From positions 3,907 to 67,906 of the forward strand of contig JBGSHJ010000010.1 in the NCBI GenBank assembly GCA_041752315.1: a stretch of DNA of 64,000 nt, written 5' to 3'. The notes beneath the pieces are model-generated. The model searched no databases. It saw nothing but the letters and a program-made list of their open reading frames with translations, and was not told the DNA's origin. Position numbers and translations under genes: made by a program. How positions within the stretch are numbered: position 1 is the stretch's first letter; every line of letters begins with the position of its first letter. This document shows positions 45,801 to 52,225 of the stretch, piece after piece. Source of the DNA: SYFY01 sp041752315 (lineage in GTDB: Bacteria; Pseudomonadota; Gammaproteobacteria; Pseudomonadales; Azotimanducaceae).

Positions 45801-47517
45801 GGAAGACGTGGGTGTCATGTTCCGGTACCAGAATGCCAACAACTACTATCGGCTGTCACTCAATGCACGGCACGGCTATACACGCCTCGAAAAACGCGTC
45901 GGCGGCGCGTTCTCAACCCTTGCCGTGAACAGCCGCGGTTACAAGCCTTCGGTCAGCCAGGCTATCGTTATCGAGACACGCGGCACCAGCTTCCTGGTGT
46001 GGATCAACGGTGATCCTGTTTTTGCAGTCACTGACCCAAGTCTCACAAGTGGAACCGTTGCCCTCTACGCCAAACATCAAACCCGTTTTGACGACGTGAC
46101 CATCAACGATCCGTCAACCACACCCGCGATCGTGCTCTCCTCGCCCCTTGCGTATACAACGCGCGATGGCAACTCCCTGTCGGTCACGGCCATCGCGACC
46201 AATGTCCCATCCGGGGGTTCTGTCCAGTTCCTGCTCGATGGTGCCAACTCGGTCATCGACAGCACTGCGCCGTATTCAACCACCTACAGCGGTGTCGCTC
46301 CGGGTAACCACACTGTGGTAGCCAGATTGCGCAACAGCAGCACCACCGTGGTCGCCACGGATACAAACACCGTCGTTGGCGTGACAGGTGATGAAGTCGT
46401 GGCCATCGGAGACAGCATCACCAATGGGATCGGCGACTTTTACGCGACAGACAATATCTCCACGCTGGAACGTTTCATTGGATTCCAGGGTCCACAAACA
46501 ACCCTGATCGATACACTTGATGCGACCAGAGGGTTCACACCGACGATAGTCTTCAACGAGGGAATGGGAGGTGATGACGCCTTTGATGCCGCCTTCAGCC
46601 GAATAGACTCGATCAAGGAAAGATATCCGGGCATGGACCGAGTGATCATCGGCCTCGGCACCAACGACGCGTTTACACCTATCCCTTCAGGTCTGGGCTG
46701 TTCAGGTGCTGCATGCAACAACACGTTCAGGAGTTACCTGCAGACGCTGGTCGACAAGATTCGTTGGCTGAACTATCCCACCAACACGGTTCCTTCAAAC
46801 ATCGAGGTAAGGGTTGCCACAGCACCGCCGGTATGGATCGGTGGCGACCCATGGAACTACTCTGCCAACGTGCTGATCAGGGAATACAATCAGGTCATCA
46901 CGGGCGAGTTGACCGGAGTCACCGCAGGCGCAAACCTTTACTCGTATTTCATGCCGTCTGCTGCCACGACAACCCACCGGCCGTATCTGTTCAGCGATGC
47001 ACTGCATCCAAACGGGCTGGGGTACGAACTGATCGCCACGCTGTGGCACAACAATCTTGAACCTGCGAGCCCCCTCGCCCTGCCCTTTGTGCCAGGTTCC
47101 TTGGCAAGTTCGCTCGGTACCAATGTACCCACTGTCGATCTGATCGAAACTGGCGATCTCTATCGGCTGAACACGACCCATACCATCAGCTCCGTGCCGT
47201 CCAGCCTGCTGAACGGCCGGTGGATCAAGACCAACAACGATTCATCCAACGCCTCCGCGAACTACCTCAGTTTCACTGTGGATCGGGCGGTGACGGTGTA
47301 TATAGCCTACGATGGGGGCTCCACCGCAAGGCCATCCTGGATGAGTGCCTGGACGTCGACCGGGCAATCGGTTGGTACATCCGATCCAAACGGACCAACC
47401 ATGAACCTTTACAGTCGAACCTTCAGTGCTGGATCGACAGTGACTCTGGACGGCAATAACGCCGCTGGCGCGACGAACTCGAACACCAACTACATCGCCA
47501 TCATCGTGGAGAATTGA
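42889..47517 (+). CDS. Large secreted modular SGNH hydrolase (1,542 residues)
   Basis: ATG 42889 opens a signal peptide (about residues 1-28) with AGGAAG upstream; a TTG 66 bases earlier is less likely. Domains: three copies of an unnamed beta-sandwich (about 30-205, 314-500, 703-885), each with the SEGxLDWxxxG landmark, LNRKAGV/INRKxGV and GGWNS; Ig-like units between them (about 210-312, 501-600, 602-700, each opening with NPGNK/SPGNK); a LamG-like region (about 888-1075); another Ig-like unit; an SGNH catalytic domain (about 1168-1400) with AIGDSITNG, GLGTNDA and DALHPNG; and a C-terminal beta domain (about 1405-1542). Probably a secreted esterase or deacylase of extracellular glycans with binding modules. 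Confidence 0.88.
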   Translation: MNLALGTARAFVIWLVCAFPFASLTAAELSIGNVQEIRSVNLTSEGSLDWLHLGLVDANSLNRKAGVTPRLAYSLVSSFPSAFGHVPTLRSSLSWSDGTPTANTGPFSGGVYWPALNAGYNMAAPADTATRTLTLHLGGWNSSGQLLITLSDNSAAPVTLNLSGASVYHHTITIVYSAASAGQTLNVRHTMTNTGGNIALQGATLAGPAPNNPPVLANPGNKSVTTGELLTFAVSASDSDGPAPLALSISASSPALPAGLFTDNGGGSGTFSWTPTPAQVGTWNVTFRAAENNGAGQQDTKNITISVNPAGANGQLSATAPTTAPFNNSLTTEGNLDWLHFGLTTASSINRKSGVPARLTYAKLNTDAFRFGNSPTLRPTHSWTDGSPTAASAGYSGGIYFPTTNSGYTITAPADTQTRTVKLHLGGWNSSGQVAVSLSDSSAPPVTLNLSGASVYHNMVTITYNAASANQTLTVTHSMTNSGGNIALQSATLAGAATNSPPNLANPGNKTVVASNPLIFSVTATDPDGPAPLVLDISSSSPALPASAVFTDNGNGSGSFAWTPTNAQSGTYNVTFRARENAGSGQSDTKTISIAVTANQPPALTSPGNKTINAGDLLTFAVNATDTDGPAPLVLDLSSSTPTLPASATFMDNGNGTGTFSWTPTVAQVGSYSVTFRARENNGTGQSDTETITIAVSTTASGQLTVNVPTPAPYTNSLTSEGSLDWMQFGLSSGSSINRKAGVTAQLAYTLLSGSGSQFGNGPLLRPTHTWSDGTPTASNAGYSGGIYFPGIGASYRITAPADTSERTLKVHMGGWNSTATLNVTLSDGSSSPFSTSITGASVYHREAIVTYKAASAGQTVTLTLTANTGTGNIVLQTATLAGPATPFLPFSDNFDDGNYNGWTVVNESVNLGNWSVVGGELRELNMVEDASARIGTYQLGSYVVLNAGSGLTDYRFAVTTNHLVANGVLAEDVGVMFRYQNANNYYRLSLNARHGYTRLEKRVGGAFSTLAVNSRGYKPSVSQAIVIETRGTSFLVWINGDPVFAVTDPSLTSGTVALYAKHQTRFDDVTINDPSTTPAIVLSSPLAYTTRDGNSLSVTAIATNVPSGGSVQFLLDGANSVIDSTAPYSTTYSGVAPGNHTVVARLRNSSTTVVATDTNTVVGVTGDEVVAIGDSITNGIGDFYATDNISTLERFIGFQGPQTTLIDTLDATRGFTPTIVFNEGMGGDDAFDAAFSRIDSIKERYPGMDRVIIGLGTNDAFTPIPSGLGCSGAACNNTFRSYLQTLVDKIRWLNYPTNTVPSNIEVRVATAPPVWIGGDPWNYSANVLIREYNQVITGELTGVTAGANLYSYFMPSAATTTHRPYLFSDALHPNGLGYELIATLWHNNLEPASPLALPFVPGSLASSLGTNVPTVDLIETGDLYRLNTTHTISSVPSSLLNGRWIKTNNDSSNASANYLSFTVDRAVTVYIAYDGGSTARPSWMSAWTSTGQSVGTSDPNGPTMNLYSRTFSAGSTVTLDGNNAAGATNSNTNYIAIIVEN

Positions 47518-47519
47518 GC

Positions 47520-47930
47520 ATGAGAAAAAAATCTGGCATCGCATTGATCAGCGCATTCGCGTTTTTCATGCACAATACATCCGCAGATGGTGCACCGGTC
47601 TCTGCATCAGAGGCCAACTCGCTGGTGGAGGCTTATGCAGCCGCTCTCCAGGGCGGCGATACGTACGCGTTACAGAACCTGTTGGGCGGTAGCCTCCTGA
47701 CCAAGCGCATGCGCCTGTGGAGCAATCCCGAGTATCCATCCATGCTGGCGGCCACCTACGTAGACAGTACTTTCGAAGTGTCGTCCGTTGATACCGAACA
47801 GAATGGTGGCAACGCCGTTGTGCGACTGATACTCAACGAAGCCGGATCCAAAGTGGAAAAAGTACTCATTCTGGCAAGACTCGAGAACGGTGTTCGAATC
47901 ATTGACGAGCGGGTGGCAACAGCCCAGTAG
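47520..47930 (+). CDS. Small secreted NTF2-like protein
   Basis: A 136-residue exported protein: basic start (MRKKSG), hydrophobic core, cleavage about residue 25, then an alpha+beta domain resembling NTF2-like folds (LVEAYAAALQGGDTYALQNLL, then beta strands ending VRIIDERVA). The ATG is 2 bases after the stop of the large SGNH gene, so the two are one transcription unit. Function unknown. Confidence 0.65.
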   Translation: MRKKSGIALISAFAFFMHNTSADGAPVSASEANSLVEAYAAALQGGDTYALQNLLGGSLLTKRMRLWSNPEYPSMLAATYVDSTFEVSSVDTEQNGGNAVVRLILNEAGSKVEKVLILARLENGVRIIDERVATAQ

Positions 47931-47934
47931 CTTG

Positions 47935-48198
47935 CAAGAGCGGCTGCATCCGGTGTTCGGCGTCATCAGGTCGGAGATGCGGTACCGACAGTTCCTGATG
48001 CGAGGTGTGCGGCATGTTTGCAGTGAATGGACGACGGTGTGTCTGGCGTGGAATCTAAAGTCCATGGTTGTATTCCGCCCTCGATTGGCTACAGAAAGGC
48101 GACAGGCTGCGAGACCGTGGGGACATCGAGAGCTGCTCGCGAAAAGCCCGTCTGGCTTTTGCCAACAAGGTCAAGGTGACTTGGACGGCCTCTTGTAG
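47935..48198 (+). pseudogene. Transposase C-terminal remnant (IS1182/IS5-like DDE)
   Basis: The frame encodes PVFGVIRSEMRYRQFLMRGV, HVCSEWTTVCLAWNLKSM, matching the conserved C-terminal end of IS1182-type transposases (VFG-x-IK-x-GFRQFLLRG and W-x-x-VCLAWNLK). Nothing of the N-terminal or catalytic DDE part precedes it; the frame there is the tail of the NTF2-like gene. No intact inverted repeats were recognised. This accounts for most of the 341-base gap between the NTF2-like gene and SGNH copy B; the final 70 bases show nothing notable. Confidence 0.75.
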
Positions 48199-48271
48199 AC
48201 TCGATAGACCAACCCGTCGATCCATGGCCTAGTGCCTGAACGAACATCCTGAAAGCACTTGATACCCTGCA

Positions 48272-49543
48272 ATGATCCGGTCCCTCACACTCACCACCAG
48301 CATTGTTCTCGTTTCCGTCCTGCTATTCGACGTGGCTGCGTACTCAATGTTTCCCAGGCCGCAGACGGTCGTGCTCAGCGACTATCGCAAGCCTGGAACC
48401 TCGCACGCAAAGCAGAAACTGCGAGATAGTTACCCCTCCAATTACTACATCGCCCATCCGGTTCGCGGTCATGACATTGTTCCGGGTGTGGTGGGTCAAC
48501 AGCACTACATCCACGAACTTGGATACTACGACATCTGGTCGAACGAATTGGGGTGTTTTGACGAGCCCGTAAACAGCCAGGTATTCGACAAGGGCTACAT
48601 CTACCTGGCTGGCGACAGCTTCACCTGGGGGTTTACACCCTACCAGGCGCACTTCGGTTCACTGTTGCAGTCAGAAACAGGAGTCCGCACCATCAAATGC
48701 GGGGTCGCAGGAACCGGGCAACGGCATCAGTTCGACAAATTTGTCGACACCACAGCGCAGATTGGACAACTGCCTCGATTGGTCATCGTCAACTACGTCG
48801 CCAACGACATCAACGATGACTATGCCTATCCTGGATTCACCGTGATCGACGGAAGCCTGGCGGCAATCAAGGAAATCGGGCCAGCTGACGAGTTGTTTGT
48901 AGTGTCGGTAACGGCCATTCGCCAACGCATGAACGATCACCTTCTGCCCCTGCCAACATCTGGCCGGCAAGCGGTCAAGGCGTGGTTGATCGAACACTCC
49001 TTCACTGTGAATCTGCTGCGAACCGCTTGGAAAGCCGTGAAGGTACAGGATTCCAAGGCGGCAACTTCGACAGGTTCGGTCTCGACTGTAGGTCACCCGC
49101 CACGAAGAGGCTTCTGGAACCTGACCGGTGACCGCGATCCTTATCCAAGCGACGTGCCCTCCATAGCGGCACCCAATCTGGCGGCCATCGAGTCCTGGCA
49201 GGAGCACGCGAGACAACACGACTATCAGTTGATCGTGTCGTTGATCGCCTATACCGGTGTTCCCGATTTCCGAAACTATTTCGGGGATCTGCGTGAGCGA
49301 TTGACCCGGATGGGCGTCTGTGTGGTCGATTCATCTCTGGCGTTGGCTGAACTGGACGGTCCAAAAAGTTACTTCTGGCCCGTGGATGGTCACTTCAATC
49401 CCGACGGACATCGCTTCTACACGTCGTTCCTGACAAGCGTGCTCACTGACATGTACGGCGGCACAAACAACCACGACAGGCACCGGAACATGCTTGGACC
49501 TGCCTGCGTGCCGCAGGCAGGGGTGGAATTGCGCTTGAACTGA
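48272..49543 (+). CDS. Membrane-anchored SGNH-like protein, copy B
   Basis: A 423-residue protein with an N-terminal membrane segment (about 3-23) and an SGNH-like domain: GDSFTWG near residue 114, NDINDD near 178 and DGHFNPDGH near 372. The motif spacing and flanking signatures (IWSNELGCFD, DKGYIYLAGDS, TGQRHQ) are those of copy A about 10 kb upstream, so the two arose by duplication. Copy B has an extra C-terminal tail. It lies beyond the transposase remnant, at the island's 3' edge. Confidence 0.82.
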   Translation: MIRSLTLTTSIVLVSVLLFDVAAYSMFPRPQTVVLSDYRKPGTSHAKQKLRDSYPSNYYIAHPVRGHDIVPGVVGQQHYIHELGYYDIWSNELGCFDEPVNSQVFDKGYIYLAGDSFTWGFTPYQAHFGSLLQSETGVRTIKCGVAGTGQRHQFDKFVDTTAQIGQLPRLVIVNYVANDINDDYAYPGFTVIDGSLAAIKEIGPADELFVVSVTAIRQRMNDHLLPLPTSGRQAVKAWLIEHSFTVNLLRTAWKAVKVQDSKAATSTGSVSTVGHPPRRGFWNLTGDRDPYPSDVPSIAAPNLAAIESWQEHARQHDYQLIVSLIAYTGVPDFRNYFGDLRERLTRMGVCVVDSSLALAELDGPKSYFWPVDGHFNPDGHRFYTSFLTSVLTDMYGGTNNHDRHRNMLGPACVPQAGVELRLN

Positions 49544-49548
49544 CGAAC

Positions 49549-49579
49549 GCCCGGGCTCTCGGGTCCCGCCAGCCCGGGC
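49549..49579. terminator. Hairpin between convergent genes (terminator-like)
   Basis: Perfect 9-bp arms GCCCGGGCT and AGCCCGGGC with a 13-base loop, between SGNH copy B and the convergent YceI gene. No T-run on either strand, so intrinsic termination is not assured. Confidence 0.45.
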
Positions 49580-49586
49580 GACCGCT

Positions 49587-50177
49587 TCAGGACTTCTTGA
49601 TGAGTTCCACGCTGATGGTGATGTTCACTTCGTCACCCACCATCGGTACGTACTCGCCAAGTCCCCAATCACTGCGCAGCAGTTTGCCTGTCGCGTTCAG
49701 CCCCAGGGCCGGTACCTTGCGCATCGGATGTTCAGCAGCCTTGTTCAGCGTTGCCTCAAGGGTTACCGGCTTGGTGATGCCCTTGATGGTCAGGTTTCCC
49801 GTGATACTTGCCGTGGTCTCGGAGTTCATCACGATGCCGGTGGATTCGAAGGTGATCGCAGGATTGGCAGCCGTTGCAAAAAACTTGTCGCCTTTCAGAT
49901 GGCCATCAAACTCGGGCACCCGACTGTCGATGCTGTTGGCATCGATGCCGACTTTCACCGCACTCTTCGAAGGATCCTCGGCATTGAGGTCCAGGTCCAC
50001 CGTGAAGGTGTTGAACCCGACCTGGGGTCGGGAAAAGCCAAGGTGCGAGTAGCTGAACGTGATGTATCCGTGAGTGTTTTCCAGGACATAAGCCCCGGTT
50101 GGCACGCCCACCGCGGCCTGCGCCAGACCGCTCATGACCAGCATCAGAAAACCCAACGACATGACTCGATTCAACAC
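49587..50177 (-). CDS. YceI-family periplasmic lipid-binding protein
   Basis: A 196-residue exported lipocalin-like protein; relatives bind isoprenoid or fatty-acid chains. A signal peptide (about 1-22) is followed by YVLENTHGYITFSYSHLGFS, a core DSRVPEFDGHLKGDKFF, and SITGNLTIKGITKPVTLEAT, all family landmarks. Start chosen as GTG 50177: AGGAGG sits 5 bases upstream; a TTG 3 bases later is equally well placed, while ATG 50162 is too far from it. Divergent from the SnoaL-like gene with a 118-base gap. Confidence 0.88.
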   Translation of the reverse strand: MLNRVMSLGFLMLVMSGLAQAAVGVPTGAYVLENTHGYITFSYSHLGFSRPQVGFNTFTVDLDLNAEDPSKSAVKVGIDANSIDSRVPEFDGHLKGDKFFATAANPAITFESTGIVMNSETTASITGNLTIKGITKPVTLEATLNKAAEHPMRKVPALGLNATGKLLRSDWGLGEYVPMVGDEVNITISVELIKKS

Positions 50178-50295
50178 GACATCCTCCTGTTTGATTAACC
50201 GCTTCAGCGTGCCCGGCGACAATCCAACTTGCAAGCCTTGCGAACTCACAGCAGCATCGGGTCTGCTGACCTGGCTCGAGCCTGTGGAGAACAAC

Positions 50296-50778
50296 ATGCG
50301 CCTCGCAACCTGCCTGCTTCTGACTGCCTTTGCTTCGTTGTCCTTCGCAGACACGACTGAAGAGGCCTGTCGACAGTTGATCATGGACTATGCCTGGTAT
50401 CGCGATCATCCCGATGCAGACACCATCGAGGCCTATGGCGCACTGTTCACGGAAGATGCGGAACTGTCGATTCTCGGCGAGACCTACAAAGGTCGCGCGG
50501 CAATTCGCGATCGATTGACGGCCTCGACCGGCAGCACGGTCCACCTGATGTCGACCATGCGGATCACTCCCGTCTCGGAGGTCGCAGCGGTGGGAACGAG
50601 TTACGTGACCGTCTACTCGGCGCCACCCGGCGCGGGCTCGCATGAGGTTTCAGGATACGCCGCGATCGGTGAGTACCAGGACGAGTTTCGCAAGACTTCA
50701 GACGGATGGAAGATTGCCAAACGGGTACTGGTCATGAGGCTGCGAGATGCGAACTACAAACCGGCGGGAAGCCACTGA
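50296..50778 (+). CDS. Secreted SnoaL-like (NTF2-fold) protein
   Basis: A 160-residue protein with signal peptide (about 1-18) and a SnoaL-type cone domain: CRQLIMDYAWYRDHPDAD, AYGALFTEDAELSIL with the common acidic pocket residues, YKGRAAIRDRL, then strands ending YQDEFRKTSDGWKIAKR. Members act as isomerases, hydrolases or binding proteins; this one's role is unknown. Convergent with the nitronate monooxygenase-like gene. Confidence 0.8.
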   Translation: MRLATCLLLTAFASLSFADTTEEACRQLIMDYAWYRDHPDADTIEAYGALFTEDAELSILGETYKGRAAIRDRLTASTGSTVHLMSTMRITPVSEVAAVGTSYVTVYSAPPGAGSHEVSGYAAIGEYQDEFRKTSDGWKIAKRVLVMRLRDANYKPAGSH

Positions 50779-50805
50779 CCCGGGGATTCGGTTGATCCAC
50801 CGCAG

Positions 50806-51942
50806 TCAATCTTCAACAAATCCCGCCAGGCGCTCGGCTGCCTCGGCAAAATCTGCCATGAAATCCGCAACCACAGTGCGTGCAGAGACACTCTCGTTCA
50901 TCAGGCCGACACCCTGTCCCACCCAGTATGTCGATAACGCCTTTGCACCGGGATCTCCAGCCAGGGCCAGCTTGTCGATCTTTGCAAGCGCCGGACCACT
51001 GACGAGCCCTTGCAGGGGCATGGGCAACGGCTCTGGTGCATCCGGGGACTGCCAGGCGTCGGTCCATGGCGAACGCAACTGACGGGTGTACTTGCCGGTT
51101 CGGCTACGTGACCTGACGGTCTGGTTGGAGCCGGCACTGAGCATCTTTTCCTTGATGACCGGATGGGTTTCCGCCTCCTGGGTAGTCAACCAGACCGAGC
51201 CTGTCCAGACACCCTGTGCGCCCATTGCCATGCACGCAGCCATCTGCCGACCGGTGACGATGCCACCAGCGCCCAGAACAGCCACTTCCGGGTACTGTCG
51301 GAGCGCCCGCACGATCTCCGGTACCAGCACCATCGTCGCGATCTCGCCACAGTGTCCGCCGGCTTCGCCACCTGCGGCAATGACAATGTCCAGACCAAGT
51401 TCTGCGTGTTTGATCGCATGTTGTTTGCTGCCTGCCAGGGCGCCCACCAGGATCCCGCGCTGACGCGCCCCTTCGAGCATGAACGGAGGAGGCACGCCAA
51501 GTGCGTTGACCACCAGTCTGATGGGGTGTTTGAAGGCGGTATCGAGTTGCCGCGACGCGCCCGCGGCACGCAGGTTGTCGCCGAAGTTGGCCGCGATCTG
51601 CCGATCCCACAGATCATGGGTCGCGATTCCATGTTCGGCAAGCACACGCTCGACGTATCGTTTGTGGGCCTCGGGAATGCGTGCGGCGATATCTTCCGGT
51701 GTCATGCTCCCTGTCCGGTCATCCATGCTGGTCGGCACGATGAGATCGACTCCGTACGGTTTGCCGTCGACGTGCTCATCGATCCACGACAGTTCGATTT
51801 CCAGAGATTCCGGTGTGTGACCTACCGCGCCAAGCACTCCCAGACCACCCGCCTTGCTGACCGCCGCCACCACGTCCCGACAGTGGCTGAATGCAAACAG
51901 GGGGAACTCGATACCGAGTTTCTGACAGATAGGTGATTTCAC
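50806..51942 (-). CDS. Nitronate monooxygenase-family (NPD) flavoprotein
   Basis: A 378-residue FMN TIM-barrel protein of the 2-nitropropane dioxygenase/nitronate monooxygenase family. Signatures: N-terminal GIEFPLFAFSHCRDVVAAVSKAG, LDIVIAAGGEAGGHCG with FMN-phosphate-binding glycines, and VAVLGAGGIVTGRQMAACMAMGAQGVWTGS. Start chosen as GTG 51942, 6 bases after a GAGGAG; the ATG 21 bases upstream lies ahead of that ribosome binding site. Same strand as the MoaD-like and molybdopterin-subunit genes, 30 bases apart. Some members are 2-enoyl reductases rather than nitronate oxidases. Confidence 0.85.
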   Translation of the reverse strand: MKSPICQKLGIEFPLFAFSHCRDVVAAVSKAGGLGVLGAVGHTPESLEIELSWIDEHVDGKPYGVDLIVPTSMDDRTGSMTPEDIAARIPEAHKRYVERVLAEHGIATHDLWDRQIAANFGDNLRAAGASRQLDTAFKHPIRLVVNALGVPPPFMLEGARQRGILVGALAGSKQHAIKHAELGLDIVIAAGGEAGGHCGEIATMVLVPEIVRALRQYPEVAVLGAGGIVTGRQMAACMAMGAQGVWTGSVWLTTQEAETHPVIKEKMLSAGSNQTVRSRSRTGKYTRQLRSPWTDAWQSPDAPEPLPMPLQGLVSGPALAKIDKLALAGDPGAKALSTYWVGQGVGLMNESVSARTVVADFMADFAEAAERLAGFVED

Positions 51943-51972
51943 CAAAGTCTCCTCAAGGAACATGGGAAGGAC

Positions 51973-52215
51973 TCAGCCGCCTTCGATGCGGGGTAGAAAA
52001 TGAACTTCGCTGTCCCGGCCGATCGGTTCGAGGAAGGCGTCCTGATAGATCAGTCCGTCAATCGCAACGGAAGCCTTGTCGAGTTTCTCCCGTATACCGG
52101 GATAGCGGGATTCAAGCGCGGCCAGCAGGTCGCGGTAATTGGCCGCGACCACGGACGCTTCCCGTACACCAGCGGTGTACGGAAGAACGTTCTCGGGGAA
52201 ACAGACGCGGGCCAT
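51973..52215 (-). CDS. MoaD/ThiS-like beta-grasp sulfur-carrier protein
   Basis: An 80-residue protein with the ubiquitin-like beta-grasp length and the diagnostic C-terminal GG (FLPRIEGG) that becomes a thiocarboxylate in MoaD and ThiS. It sits between the molybdopterin oxidoreductase gene (10 bases upstream) and the NMO-like gene on one strand, so a role in molybdopterin sulfur supply or a dedicated pathway for that enzyme is likely. The activating MoeB/ThiF-type enzyme is not in the window. Confidence 0.85.
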   Translation of the reverse strand: MARVCFPENVLPYTAGVREASVVAANYRDLLAALESRYPGIREKLDKASVAIDGLIYQDAFLEPIGRDSEVHFLPRIEGG

Positions 52216-52225
52216 GCCGCGTCAA

